Part shown: positions 46,361-55,557 of the stretch, one piece after another | How the letters are laid out: each line of letters begins with the position of its first letter | Position numbering within the stretch: position 1 is the first letter of the stretch | Assembly (NCBI GenBank): GCA_000621185.1 | Contig: KK211222.1 | Span: 243,523-307,522 of the forward strand | Reading direction: 5' to 3' | From: Franconibacter pulveris DSM 19144 | Lineage (GTDB): Bacteria; Pseudomonadota; Gammaproteobacteria; Enterobacterales; Enterobacteriaceae | Length of the DNA stretch: 64,000 nucleotides | The notes under the pieces: generated by a model | What the model was told of the DNA's origin: nothing | The model's input: only the letters and a program-made list of their open reading frames with translations | The model's database searches: none | Translations under genes and position numbers: made by a program

Positions 46361-46387
46361 GGGCTGACATCATGTCAGCCCTTTTTT
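46361..46387 (+). terminator. Intrinsic terminator of oppABCDF
   Basis: GGGCTGACA (46361-46369) pairs with TGTCAGCCC (46373-46381) and six T follow. Confidence 0.93.
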
Positions 46388-46403
46388 CTTCCGGAGGCCA
46401 CAG

Positions 46404-47252
46404 ATGACAAGGACGCATTTATCATTTCGCCGCGCGCTCTGGCGCGTTTTGTTTGATCAGCACACTCGCAGCGGGCGTTATGCCGAAGCGCTTTGCGGGT
46501 TGCTCGCTTTGCTGAGCGTAGTAGTGGTGTTTATCGAATCGGGCATCGGCACCCAGTATCATCTGAACTACAGCCAGTGGCGGCTGTTTGTGTTGCTCGA
46601 AACGGCGTTTACCCTGGCGTTCACTCTGGAATATTTACTGCGGGTTTTTACCTGGCCGCAGCCTGCGCGCTATGTTTTCAGCTTCTGGGGGATTATCGAT
46701 CTCGCTACGCTGTTGCCGCTTTACATTATGTGGCTGTGGCCTGAGTTCACTTCCAGTTACTTTTTCGCCTGGCGCGCCCTGCGGGCTATTCGCGTCCTGC
46801 GTATTCTGAAGCTGCTGCGCTTTATGCCTGCGCTCGACAGCATCTGGCGCGCCATCATAAATGCCCGCCATCAGTTGATTCTCTTTTACGCGTTTATTGG
46901 CATCGTCATGGTCGTGGCGGGCGCGCTGATGTATGGCATTGAGGGCGCCGACAGCGGTTTTACGACCCTTGGCACCTCAGTTTATTGGGCGGTCGTTACG
47001 GTGACGACGGTAGGCTACGGCGATATTACGCCGCATACCGCGTCGGGACGGCTTATCGCTTCGGCGCTGATTTTGATCGGCTATTCGGTCATCGCCATCC
47101 CTACGGGAATATTAACGTCGCAGATGACGGCTGATTTACAAAACAAACGCCACAAAAGACGATGCCCGGGCTGTCACGCAACCGGGCATGAAGATACAGC
47201 GAAGTATTGTAAAGCATGCGGCGAGCGGTTGCCGCCGGTTGGGGAGAGGTAG
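46404..47252 (+). CDS. Voltage-gated potassium channel-type protein with zinc-ribbon tail
   Basis: A 282-residue six-helix cation channel. The S4-like voltage sensor has regularly spaced arginines (RALRAIRVLRILKLLRF, about 126-142). The pore carries the potassium filter TTVGYGD. The cytoplasmic tail is short and ends in a four-Cys zinc ribbon (CPGCHATGHEDTAKYCKACG), with no RCK domain. E. coli Kch, encoded nearby in that genome, has an RCK domain, so this is a different family member. It has its own GGAGG site and lies just after the opp terminator. Confidence 0.85.
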   Translation: MTRTHLSFRRALWRVLFDQHTRSGRYAEALCGLLALLSVVVVFIESGIGTQYHLNYSQWRLFVLLETAFTLAFTLEYLLRVFTWPQPARYVFSFWGIIDLATLLPLYIMWLWPEFTSSYFFAWRALRAIRVLRILKLLRFMPALDSIWRAIINARHQLILFYAFIGIVMVVAGALMYGIEGADSGFTTLGTSVYWAVVTVTTVGYGDITPHTASGRLIASALILIGYSVIAIPTGILTSQMTADLQNKRHKRRCPGCHATGHEDTAKYCKACGERLPPVGER

Positions 47253-47271
47253 CGCGGCCAGGCCGCGCTGC

Positions 47272-47634
<363 letters not shown>

Positions 47635-49095
47635 TTACAGCAATGGACTGAAGAAGTAAAACAGTCGCTCCACGACACGCTGCCACAGCGGCCTTTTGTT
47701 CCAGCGTGCCACATCAAGCAGCCGCGAGCGGGAGATGTAGTCATCCTGCACGGCCGCCAGATCGCCGCCGAAACCAGCGTCGTCTATTACCAGTGTAATC
47801 TCGAAATTGAGCCACAGGCTGCGCATATCCAGATTCACAGTGCCCACCAGGCTTAATTCGCCATCCACCAGCACGCTCTTGGTATGCAGCAAACCGCCTT
47901 CAAACTGGTAAATCTTCACGCCCGCCGCAAGGAGCTCGGTAAAAAAGGCGCGGCTCGCCCAGCCTACCAGCAGCGAATCATTCTTGCGGGGTAAAATGAT
48001 GCTGACATCGACGCCGCGCTGCGCGGCGGTACAAATAGCGTGTAGTAAATCATCGCTGGGCACGAAATAGGGCGTGGTCATGATGAGATATTCACGCGCA
48101 GCATAAACCGCCGTCAGCAACGCCTGGTGAATCAAATCTTCCGGGAAGCCAGGCCCGGAAGCGATAGTGTGAATGGTATGTCCGCTCGCCTGCTCGAAGG
48201 GCATGATATTTGTATCCGGCGGCGGCGGCAGAATGCGCTTGCCGGTTTCAATTTCCCAGTCGCACGAGTAAACCACGCCCATGGCCGTGGCCACCGGACC
48301 TTCCATGCGCGCCATTAAGTCTACCCACTGGCCAACGCCCGCGTCCTGTTTAAAAAAGCGCGGATCGACCAGGTTCATGCTGCCCGTGTAAGCGATGTAA
48401 TTATCGATCATGACCATTTTGCGGTGCTGGCGTAAATCCATACGGCGCAGAAAAACACGCATCAGGTTAACTTTAAGCGCCTCCACCACTTCCACGCCCG
48501 CGTTTCGCATCATGCCCGCCCAGGGGCTGCGAAAGAAGGTAACGCTGCCTGCGGAATCAAGCATCAGGCGGCAGTGTATGCCGCGCCGCGCCGCAGCCAT
48601 TAGCGACTCCGCTACCTGATCCGCCAGACCGCCTGGCTGCCAGATATAGAAAACCATCTCAATATTGTGCCGGGCGAGCTGGATATCGCGGATAAGCGCC
48701 TGCATGACATCATCGGAGTCGGTCAACAGCTGTAGCTGGTTGCCTTTGACGCCCGCAATGCCCTGGCGGCGCTCACACAGCTGGAACAGCGAGGCGGCGA
48801 CGGGGCTGTTCTCTTCAGCAAAAATATGCTTGCAGGCTTTTAGGTCGTTAAGCCATTTGGCGGTAGAAGGCCACATCGCTTGCGCGCGCTCGGCCCGGCG
48901 CTTGCCCAGATGCAATTCGCCGAAAGAAAGATAGGCGATGATCCCGACCAACGGCAGAATGTAGATGACCAACAACCACGCCATAGCGGAAGGAACCGCA
49001 CGGCGCTTCATCAGGATGCGCAACGTCACGCCTGCAATCAGTAACCAGTAGCCTATAACGACCAGCCAACTCACCACGGTGTAGAAGGTTGTCAT
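47635..49095 (-). CDS. clsA: Cardiolipin synthase A
   Basis: Condenses two phosphatidylglycerols to cardiolipin and glycerol at the inner membrane, 486 residues as in E. coli. Two N-terminal membrane helices (about 5-60) precede two phospholipase D motifs, HRKMVMID with GSMN and HTKSVLVDG with GTVNLD. Gene order with yciU and yciY matches E. coli. Confidence 0.97.
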   Translation of the reverse strand: MTTFYTVVSWLVVIGYWLLIAGVTLRILMKRRAVPSAMAWLLVIYILPLVGIIAYLSFGELHLGKRRAERAQAMWPSTAKWLNDLKACKHIFAEENSPVAASLFQLCERRQGIAGVKGNQLQLLTDSDDVMQALIRDIQLARHNIEMVFYIWQPGGLADQVAESLMAAARRGIHCRLMLDSAGSVTFFRSPWAGMMRNAGVEVVEALKVNLMRVFLRRMDLRQHRKMVMIDNYIAYTGSMNLVDPRFFKQDAGVGQWVDLMARMEGPVATAMGVVYSCDWEIETGKRILPPPPDTNIMPFEQASGHTIHTIASGPGFPEDLIHQALLTAVYAAREYLIMTTPYFVPSDDLLHAICTAAQRGVDVSIILPRKNDSLLVGWASRAFFTELLAAGVKIYQFEGGLLHTKSVLVDGELSLVGTVNLDMRSLWLNFEITLVIDDAGFGGDLAAVQDDYISRSRLLDVARWNKRPLWQRVVERLFYFFSPLL

Positions 49096-49229
49096 AGTTA
49101 ATTAATCCTTTAAAATCCGCGTTGTAGTGAGTGTACGCAGAACCGGGCCGTCCTCAAACAGAAAAGCGCTGGTCTGGCGATGCGAAGGGGCTATAATGGC
49201 CGCTCTGTTATAAGTCAAGAGTAGTTGAA

Positions 49230-49403
49230 ATGAGGCGTAGTAGAACGGAAGTTGGACGCTGGCGTATGCTGCGGCAGTCTCAACGGCGAAAGGCGCGCTG
49301 GCTGGAAGCGCAATCGCGACGCAACATGCGTATTCACGCTATCCGCAAATGCACTATCAATCGCCAGCGTAATGCTTTGCTGTTTGCCATTCATGACAGA
49401 TAA
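49230..49403 (+). CDS. yciY: YciY, small highly basic protein
   Basis: A 57-residue frame beginning MRRSRTEVGRWRM and ending FAIHDR. Length and sequence match E. coli YciY closely (shared RTEVGRWRM, RWLE, RRNMRIH and IRKC). About a third of the residues are Arg or Lys, so nucleic-acid binding is possible, but the function is unknown. It is divergent from clsA, as in E. coli. AAGAG precedes the start. A hairpin follows the stop. Confidence 0.9.
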   Translation: MRRSRTEVGRWRMLRQSQRRKARWLEAQSRRNMRIHAIRKCTINRQRNALLFAIHDR

Positions 49404-49414
49404 GCCAAAGAGAA

Positions 49415-49435
49415 GGGCACCGTTCTGCGGTGCCC
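49415..49435 (+). terminator. Hairpin after yciY
   Basis: GGGCACCG (49415-49422) and CGGTGCCC (49428-49435) form a perfect 8-bp stem with a 5-nt loop, 11 bp after the yciY stop. No T-tract follows, so it may act as a 3' stabiliser or a Rho-aided terminator. Confidence 0.6.
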
Positions 49436-49756
49436 GGAAATGTTCTTCGCTCACTTTCCCAACGCCAACAACCCCTAGCATACGTGCGACGCACCTTCAG
49501 CCTGAATGCGGAAAAAACGTATGGGTTTAGCAGAAGATCATCTCTCTAAACACGCCTTTATTCTCCGCTTGCCGAATTCATAAAATGCAGCGCGATCCAG
49601 GCGCGGGCATATAAAGAATGACCAAATTGAGCCGATAAACAAATCCTGTACCCAGACAGCGATACCGGGTGCGCCATTAATAAAGAATGCCGTCTCCTTT
49701 TATGGCAAGACGAGAAGCGATACCCGGATTTAAGGATATCTTCAGGAGAGTACGTT
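49436..49756. other. Gene-free stretch between yciY and the small ORF
   Basis: About 320 bp with no frame that looks coding and no recognised RNA. It should hold the promoter of the small ORF at 49757. A GATACCCGG/CCGGGTATC-like inverted pair spans about 49663-49730. Confidence 0.4.
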
Positions 49757-49870
49757 TTGACGCTGGAAAACAGTTATCAGGTTGGTTGGCTTGTTCTGCT
49801 GGCCATAATTTTCATCCGTGACTGGCTAACTCCTCGCAAGAAAAGGAGCGATAAGCCTGACCGTAAATAA
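49757..49870 (+). CDS. Candidate 37-residue single-span membrane protein (TTG start)
   Basis: The frame begins with TTG, six bases after a strong CAGGAGAG ribosome site. It encodes one hydrophobic segment (VGWLVLLAIIFI, residues 9-20) followed by a positively charged tail rich in Arg/Lys (RDWLTPRKKRSDKPDRK). This fits a small inner-membrane protein with its C-terminus in the cytoplasm by the positive-inside rule. A GC-rich hairpin follows at about 49880-49907. No family is recognised. Confidence 0.55.
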   Translation: MTLENSYQVGWLVLLAIIFIRDWLTPRKKRSDKPDRK

Positions 49871-49957
49871 GTGTAGTTCCTGCGCCGCGTCAAAACGCCG
49901 CGCGCAGAGTCACATCGGCCGAGCCAGGTGATGGGTGCGAAAGCAAGTATCAAGGAA

Positions 49958-49989
49958 GGGCACAGTCAGCTTTTTACTTTACTGTGCCC
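49958..49989. repeat. Stem-loop at the left border of the island
   Basis: GGGCACAGT (49958-49966) and ACTGTGCCC (49981-49989) form a perfect 9-bp stem. A hairpin with the same GGGCACA/TGTGCCC core lies at the right border (55454-55493). AT-rich, E. coli-unlike sequence begins just after it. Confidence 0.6.
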
Positions 49990-50093
49990 GGTCAGTTCAT
50001 CAGAAATCAAAAAACTTTTTTACTGTCATCCGGTTTTTAGGATGCGTTCCATATCAAAAAGAACTGCTACGCTAAAACCATGACGACTATAGA

Positions 50094-50740
50094 TCAGGGC
50101 ATCATGCATATAATTGACAGACCCGCTCTGATTCTGCGCTTCCTTAGTGCCAGCGACGAGGGATTACGCACCGGGAGGATTATTTGCCCTTGAGGCGATA
50201 ATTTGGCTTCAGCAGACAGTAAATACGGTAGAGCCTTTTGTGGATCCACAGGTATCTCTGCCGCCGCGGAACATGAAAAAGCATCGGAAAATTTCCTGTT
50301 CTGCCGCCGTGTGCAATGCGGTGATAACAGGGACGTTAAATATGATATCCGCACGGTAATGGTAAACCGTTCTGCTCAGGTTGAGACTGCGGCAGGCCTG
50401 ACGGATACTGAGTCCGAAGGTGGTTATCAGATGTGACCAGTTCATGTTTAAAGTCTCGTTTTAAGGTTTTTTTCGATAACGACTTTAGCACCCGATTATC
50501 AAGGCTCAGGTCGGCAAACATCTTTTTGAGACGTTAGTTCCCTTCATCAAAATCCATGATCTTTTTAATATCAGAAGCTTTCATGCCGCCTTATTTGGAC
50601 TTCCTGTTGGAGTAAATAGCTTCAGAGGCACCGGTCCCCCGGCAGACATCTTTAACAGTTCGTTCGGCTTCAACCGACTTAATTACGGGTATGAATTTAT
50701 GCTCTGTAAAATGAGCTTTAGGCATACCGCTCTTCTTCAT
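50094..50740 (-). mobile_element. Decayed IS3-family insertion sequence
   Basis: The minus strand carries broken OrfA and OrfB frames of an IS3-family transposase. OrfA begins at 50740 (MKKSGMPKAHFTEHKFIPV) and continues through SVEAERTVKDVCRGTGASEAIY and GGMKASDIKKIMD, interrupted by stop codons. OrfB fragments follow: MFADLSLDN, then SIRQACRSLNLSRTVYHYR and VITALHTAAE, then after frameshifts LPVRNPSSLALRKRRIRAGLSIICM. The integrase catalytic domain is missing. It cannot be active. Terminal inverted repeats are not clear. Confidence 0.88.
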
Positions 50741-50907
50741 TAGCAGATTGCTTATGTCGGATGGTCGCTAAATGTGAATGACAGGATTTTGCGGGATACT
50801 TAAACAGTCATCAAATAGGTTCACACTGTGTTTTGAAAAGCGTCCGGTACTGGATAGAAGCCAAGCTCTGTGGTAAGTGGGGCTTTCTATAATGTTCTTT
50901 AAGATAA

Positions 50908-50933
50908 GAGGCGGGAAACCGCCTCATTTCTTT
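50908..50933. terminator. Hairpin terminator at the end of the gtr cluster
   Basis: GAGGCGG (50908-50914) and CCGCCTC (50919-50925) close a GAAA loop. It lies 45 bp past the end of the leftward gtr genes. The T-rich run is on the right, so it could also end rightward transcription from the IS remnant. Confidence 0.65.
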
Positions 50934-50969
50934 TTGAATCAGTACGCTAAAGCTCGTAATGGATTTCTC

Positions 50970-52442
50970 TTACTTACATTCTCTGAACGCAAAGGAAACA
51001 ACCAAATCTCCGTTGCTAAAGTATGTCTTGTACAGGCCAGCATCAGTGATTAACTGCATCTCACATATTCCAGCAATTATTTCATTTTGCCGTGCAGGCG
51101 CTGGTTGTTCTTTTCCCGAGTAAATCTCAGTCATCTTAACTATGCCCCATGCCAGCGGGCCATCAAAATAAGAAGGAATGATTTGCTTCATTAGAGGGGA
51201 TTTTTGTATGGCCTTATCGGCGATAGGCGAGTAAAGCGATTTCCCGTCTATAGTAATCGTTTTGATGTTATTGTAGCCAATTTTTACGATATCATTCGTC
51301 ACCCCATAAACGATCCTATCCGCCAATTTGTCCTGAGATTTCATGGCGTTCGTGAATGTGGCCATGTATGAGAATGAAACAACTGCGAGAAGGCAATAAA
51401 TAACATTGAGCTTGCATTGATGTCTCGTTGAAATGAAAGAGATTAACGCCAGTAAGGTTGAAATGAAGAAACCAAAACCTACAAAAACTCTCGGACCTAT
51501 AGGCATCGACTTAAGGGCTAACCCCGGGCCTGGAATACATACCAAAATTACTGCCAGGCTTGCAATAATAAGCAGTAAGCTGACCGCTTTTCTCCCATTT
51601 GATAGCGTTGATTTAGATGTAATTATCAATAACTTTATGAGTCCAAGAGTAGCCAACAAACCAATAACGATGAATACAATCGCTATTGTGCCAGTAAAAA
51701 ATGAACTCAATACGTTTATCGTCACCGATATATTGTTATACAACTCTGCGACACTGCTAATTATTTGATTATAGCCATTAGCATAATCACTGGTTACAAA
51801 GAAGGGTACTATTACTTGAGAGTATATTATGTATCCAGTAACCATCCCTAAAGCTGCTATGGAAGCCTCAACCAATAGATTGTAAGGGTCTGAGCCTTTT
51901 TTAATAGAGAAAAGGGTGTACAAGCAAACTGCTGCCATAAATACGCTGAGCGAGGCCTGATACAACGACAAAGATGTAAAGACACAGAGGGCGGAAACCG
52001 CGAATAGTTTTGCCTTTGTTTTACGCATAAAGAAAAGTGGTAAGGCTGCTATCGCCACTGACAAAGACATAGTCAGCGAGTCAAATCTGAATGCAAGATT
52101 TTGAATAAAAAACGGGCTCAGGAAAATTGGCGTGAATACCAACCATCCTAGACTATGATCCGGGTTAAGATATCTATGAATAAAATAACACAGGGTGGTC
52201 ATTATAAGTATGGCTAAAATCTGCGGGAATGGCGCAATGTCCGTTGCTGGCGAACCGAGGTCTATAGTTTCAAAGATTATATCAGAAAAAGGCCTGCCAT
52301 CTATTCCCCATGAGAAATAGCCATAAACTGATCTACCAATGTCATCATAATAAGGGCTATTTGTAATCAGTAACGGCAGTATATATATAAAGCCTATTAT
52401 CCATAAATGAGAAATTGGTTTAAGATCAACTTTATTTGGCAT
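50970..52442 (-). CDS. Serotype-specific O-antigen glucosyltransferase (GtrII-like membrane protein)
   Basis: A 490-residue protein with about nine to eleven membrane helices and a C-terminal soluble tail, typical of the type-specific Gtr enzymes. They transfer glucose from undecaprenyl-phosphate-glucose to the O-antigen in the periplasm. Length and features (early acidic DD motif in [19 protein letters not shown]) fit the GtrII family. I start at 52442 (MPNKVDLKP), overlapping gtrB by 11 bp; a longer frame opens at 52490. It is last in gtrA-gtrB-gtr. The gene is markedly AT-rich. Sugar position and linkage cannot be predicted. Confidence 0.85.
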   Translation of the reverse strand: MPNKVDLKPISHLWIIGFIYILPLLITNSPYYDDIGRSVYGYFSWGIDGRPFSDIIFETIDLGSPATDIAPFPQILAILIMTTLCYFIHRYLNPDHSLGWLVFTPIFLSPFFIQNLAFRFDSLTMSLSVAIAALPLFFMRKTKAKLFAVSALCVFTSLSLYQASLSVFMAAVCLYTLFSIKKGSDPYNLLVEASIAALGMVTGYIIYSQVIVPFFVTSDYANGYNQIISSVAELYNNISVTINVLSSFFTGTIAIVFIVIGLLATLGLIKLLIITSKSTLSNGRKAVSLLLIIASLAVILVCIPGPGLALKSMPIGPRVFVGFGFFISTLLALISFISTRHQCKLNVIYCLLAVVSFSYMATFTNAMKSQDKLADRIVYGVTNDIVKIGYNNIKTITIDGKSLYSPIADKAIQKSPLMKQIIPSYFDGPLAWGIVKMTEIYSGKEQPAPARQNEIIAGICEMQLITDAGLYKTYFSNGDLVVSFAFRECK

Positions 52443-53358
52443 TTTTTCTTTCCTTGAGTAGATATTTTGGCCTTTGCTTTGTTTCCACATAAATCCTGCC
52501 TATATATTCACCCAGTACACCTATTCCTATAAGCTGCACGCCGCCAAGAAAAAGGATTGAAACTAACAGAGATGGATATCCTCGCACAGGATTACCGAAT
52601 GCCAGGGTATCTATGATCATCCATGCGCCGTATAGAAAAGACAAGCTTGCAACAAACAGTCCGATATAAGTCCACATCCGAAGTGGGAAAGTTGAAAAGC
52701 TAGTTATTCCTTCGAGTGCCAGGTTCCACAGTTTCCACCCATTAAATTTAGTGCTGCCAGCAACCCGTTCTGCACGTATGTATTCGACAACATCAGTCTT
52801 GCCACCAACCCATGAAAGTACGCCTTTCATGAATAAGTTACGCTCAGGCAACTGCTTGATATTTTCTACCACCTCGCGACTCATGAGCCGAAAATCACCA
52901 ACATTTTCTTCAATTTTGGGATTGCTTATTTTGTTGTGTAGTTTGTAGAACCATTCAGCAGTTTTACGCTTCAGGCGCCCATCAGTTGACCGGTCAGCGC
53001 GTTTACCAAGGATCACATCCGCACCCTCCCGCCATTTATTAATCATTGGTGGGATCGCTTCAATTGGGTCCTGTAAGTCTACATCAATTGGGATTATTGC
53101 GTCTCCGGACGCATGGTCCAGACCCGCAAAAAGAGCGGGCTCTTTGCCAAAGTTTCTTGTGAAGGAAAGGGGGACAACAAGTGGGTCTGAAACAGCAAGA
53201 GCGTTTATAATAGACTCCGTCGCATCTTTGCTTCCGTCGTTTATAAAGACTATTTCTACATCATATTCCTGAAAAGCTTCATATTCACGAACAGCTGTAT
53301 AAAAAATAGGTATCGCGTCCTCTTCATTGAAGACAGGAACAACCAAAGAGATTTTCAT
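52432..53358 (-). CDS. gtrB: Bactoprenol glucosyltransferase GtrB
   Basis: Transfers glucose from UDP-glucose to undecaprenyl phosphate at the cytoplasmic face, 308 residues. The GT2 domain has VVPVFNEE, the [10 protein letters not shown] segment and the catalytic/metal DVDLQDP. Two C-terminal membrane helices follow (about 230-295). It is very close to the GtrB of serotype-converting Shigella phages. UDP-glucose comes from galU in this window. Overlaps gtrA by 4 bp. Confidence 0.95.
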   Translation of the reverse strand: MKISLVVPVFNEEDAIPIFYTAVREYEAFQEYDVEIVFINDGSKDATESIINALAVSDPLVVPLSFTRNFGKEPALFAGLDHASGDAIIPIDVDLQDPIEAIPPMINKWREGADVILGKRADRSTDGRLKRKTAEWFYKLHNKISNPKIEENVGDFRLMSREVVENIKQLPERNLFMKGVLSWVGGKTDVVEYIRAERVAGSTKFNGWKLWNLALEGITSFSTFPLRMWTYIGLFVASLSFLYGAWMIIDTLAFGNPVRGYPSLLVSILFLGGVQLIGIGVLGEYIGRIYVETKQRPKYLLKERKNAK

Positions 53359-53717
53359 TTTTCTTCCCTAAACACGATGAACTTAGAGTAAATGAACCCG
53401 CACACCAGGCTGATTGCGGAAAACACGATTAACGTGATGATAGGGGCCATACCTGATTTGTCTGCACACCAACCGACAATGGCGCTAAGAGTTCCCATGA
53501 AGCCTGCATAGAGCATGTATCGCATGGTTGTAGTCGATGATTTGAATGTGAACCTGGCATTGGCGAAGAAGCTGAATGATACAGCCACAACGAACCCGGC
53601 GAAGTTACCGAGAGCCTGTCCTGTGTGGAATACATAGATGCAAACAGCGAATACCACCCAGTGAATGAGCGTGTTAATGACACCTATCGACGTGTACTTG
53701 GCGAATAACTTTAACAT
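53355..53717 (-). CDS. gtrA: Bactoprenol-linked glucose flippase GtrA
   Basis: A 120-residue protein with four membrane helices, the usual GtrA length. It is thought to flip undecaprenyl-phosphate-glucose to the periplasm. I start at 53717 ([16 protein letters not shown]), the conserved start; the frame extends to 53885 with unrelated sequence. No strong ribosome site is seen. First gene of the leftward gtr operon. Confidence 0.92.
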   Translation of the reverse strand: MLKLFAKYTSIGVINTLIHWVVFAVCIYVFHTGQALGNFAGFVVAVSFSFFANARFTFKSSTTTMRYMLYAGFMGTLSAIVGWCADKSGMAPIITLIVFSAISLVCGFIYSKFIVFREEK

Positions 53718-53954
53718 TATAAAAATCAGCGAATTCGGAAAGGACAGCAGTGTAGCATTACAACGGATATTGATCGACAGAACCAAAAGTAAGATGCACG
53801 CTCCGGCGGATTTTTTGCGCGCAATACCTCGCAAGCCTCCCTCTCGGTGATTGATATGTGATCGCTTTTTGATAAGTTTGCGCAATCAGCTATGGAAAGA
53901 GAATAGAGATGGGCATGATGCTGTTTGGCCTCACGGTGAAGGACGGAATGAAGG

Positions 53955-54043
53955 GCTTTCTCCACGAACGTGAAAGTGTTTCGCACATCTCCATTCCCCG
54001 CTGGCTGCTCACTGAGTCTTCTCCACGTACGTGGAGGTGTTTC
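53955..54043 (+). CRISPR. Two-repeat CRISPR-like remnant (type I-E-like)
   Basis: Two 28-bp elements, 53955-53982 and 54016-54043, start exactly 61 bp apart and enclose a 33-bp unique spacer (53983-54015). The second has a perfect palindromic core, CTCCACGTACGTGGAG, between GTCTT and GTGTTTC. To my knowledge this is about 3 bases from the GTCTTCCCC...GGGGGTGTTTC repeat of some Klebsiella type I-E arrays, with one change compensated in the stem. The first copy is degraded on its right arm. Period and spacer length are those of type I-E. No cas genes or leader are in the window. A third similar element lies at 55403-55430. Confidence 0.6.
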
Positions 54044-54230
54044 TGTCGAGACTGGAGTATAAACCTGCAGCGCCAAACCTTACTGCTCCCAAAGCAAGCG
54101 GCAGTGCACTTAAAGTAAAACTGATAGGTGTTAAGGGATCGCCGACACCTAAGTGGAGTATTTCAGCAAGCGCAGACGTGCAAGAATTTTAACTAATGTG
54201 GCGTTGACATAACCTTTCTATGAAACTAAT

Positions 54231-54258
54231 CTGCCAGAAATATTTTATGCTCTGGCAG
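54231..54258 (+). promoter_or_regulatory. Hairpin just before the acyltransferase start
   Basis: CTGCCAGA (54231-54238) and TCTGGCAG (54251-54258) make a perfect 8-bp stem with a 12-nt loop ending four bases before the ATG at 54263. It would cover the position of the ribosome site, so it may lower translation of the acyltransferase. Confidence 0.5.
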
Positions 54259-54262
54259 TGTC

Positions 54263-55375
54263 ATGTCAAAAAATAACAATGTAATTCATAGTCTTACATC
54301 CCTTAGGATGTTCGCCGCGCTTGGTGTTTTTTTGAGCCACTTAGGGATTCTTTCGCAATCTTCCATTCCGCAATTTAACGAGACATCTAAGTACTTCTTT
54401 AATGGGTATGTAGGCGTAACTTTCTTCTATATCCTCTCCGGATTTATTATCAATTACAGTTTTAGCAGGCATTTATCCGAGGGGGGATTTAGCAAAAAAG
54501 ACTTTATTGTTTATCGTCTGGCTAGACTATTCCCTGTCCATATTGTCTCGCTGGTATGTGTTCTGCTTTTATTCGGTTACACAAACAATTGGGAAGCGAC
54601 AAACAAAGAAGCTTTACTCTATAATACGTTCCTGCTTCAATCTTTCATACCTGATGCGGGCTATTACTTTTCGTTTAATCCTGTATCATGGAGCATTTCA
54701 TGCGAGATGTTCTTCTATCTTTGCTTTTGTCTGCTTGTTAAATGCAAAACAAAACACCTGTTCTTCACCTTATCCGCCGTTCAGGCAATCAACATTTATT
54801 TCCTGGTGTATCCACCTTCCGGAGTTTCACTCCACTGGTTGTTCTATATAAACCCCATTTTTAGGATTACTGACTTCATGCTTGGAATTATCATATGTAG
54901 AGCATTTCTTGCAAAGCCAGTTACTCCAAAAATCGTGGTTTGTAGCGCAATGGAGATTGGGTCGCTTTTGTTTTTGGCTTTAACAATTTATGTAGCAACA
55001 AACCACGTGGCTAATATGAATGTTAAATATGACCTTTTGTATATCCCTTGCATGGCTTCTATCGTTATCGCGTTTGCGTTTAATGGCGGGATTATCTCTC
55101 GCATCCTTGCAAACAGATATTTAATACTCCTTGGTGAAGCGTCATTCTCTTTCTACATGTTCCACTGGATGATTGTTTCCAAACTGATTGAAATAATGCA
55201 CCCAGGTAAGGATAACCCTATTGAAGTGCTCATATACATCCTTTCGTGCCTGGTACTGGCGATAGTGGTTTCAGTCTTGTCGTTTAAGCTAGTTGAGATG
55301 CCAGCTAACAGGCTTCTCAGGAGTGCCTGGGCAGCATTTAAAACTCGGGGCAAGGCAAAAGAGCATACAGCCTGA
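54263..55375 (+). CDS. OafA/Oac-type membrane acyltransferase (O-antigen acetylase-like)
   Basis: A 370-residue acyltransferase-3 family protein with about ten membrane helices. Family marks include SLRMFAALGVFLSHLG with the catalytic His20-21 region, the Arg-rich DFIVYRLARLFPVHIV and FSFYMFHWMIV. Related proteins O-acetylate O-antigen in phages such as Sf6. AT-rich composition and position beside gtr genes point to serotype modification. The acceptor sugar is unknown. The ATG has no strong ribosome site and follows a hairpin. Confidence 0.85.
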   Translation: MSKNNNVIHSLTSLRMFAALGVFLSHLGILSQSSIPQFNETSKYFFNGYVGVTFFYILSGFIINYSFSRHLSEGGFSKKDFIVYRLARLFPVHIVSLVCVLLLFGYTNNWEATNKEALLYNTFLLQSFIPDAGYYFSFNPVSWSISCEMFFYLCFCLLVKCKTKHLFFTLSAVQAINIYFLVYPPSGVSLHWLFYINPIFRITDFMLGIIICRAFLAKPVTPKIVVCSAMEIGSLLFLALTIYVATNHVANMNVKYDLLYIPCMASIVIAFAFNGGIISRILANRYLILLGEASFSFYMFHWMIVSKLIEIMHPGKDNPIEVLIYILSCLVLAIVVSVLSFKLVEMPANRLLRSAWAAFKTRGKAKEHTA

Positions 55376-55402
55376 ATCAGATAATCACTAGGCCGCTCCG
55401 TC

Positions 55403-55430
55403 TTGATCTCCACGCGCATGGAGGCGTTTC
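55403..55430 (+). repeat. Third CRISPR-repeat-like element, after the acyltransferase
   Basis: This 28-bp stretch (core CTCCACGCGCATGGAG then GCGTTTC) matches the repeat at 54016-54043 at 21 of 28 positions and has the same orientation. It lies 27 bp after the acyltransferase stop. It has no neighbour at 61 bp. It may be a fragment of one array split by the acyltransferase gene. Confidence 0.45.
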
Positions 55431-55453
55431 TCTGCCGGCCATCAGTTTCAGGA

Positions 55454-55493
55454 AAGGGCACAATTAATATTTTGTGTACTTAAATGTGCCCTT
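55454..55493. repeat. Stem-loop at the right border of the island
   Basis: AAGGGCACA (55454-55462) and TGTGCCCTT (55485-55493) form a perfect 9-bp stem. The GGGCACA core is shared with the stem-loop at 49958-49989. It may also end transcription from the acyltransferase and the convergent yciI. Confidence 0.6.
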
Positions 55494-55557
55494 AGCCTAA
55501 TCACCGTTACGATTTTCTTTTGGTAAGGTAATGTATATAAAGGATATTTATTTAATC

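Noticed and set aside
46404-47252. Assignment as Kch
   Set aside because: Kch has a C-terminal RCK domain and a different tail; this protein ends in a zinc ribbon shortly after the pore.
53760-53870. GATC sites before gtrA as a Dam/OxyR phase-variation switch
   Set aside because: Only two isolated GATC sites about 90 bp apart are present, not the closely paired GATC and OxyR half-site layout of phase-variable gtr operons.
53726-54076. 116-codon minus-strand frame upstream of gtrA
   Set aside because: It runs through the CRISPR-like repeats and the gtrA leader and matches no family; it is probably non-coding.
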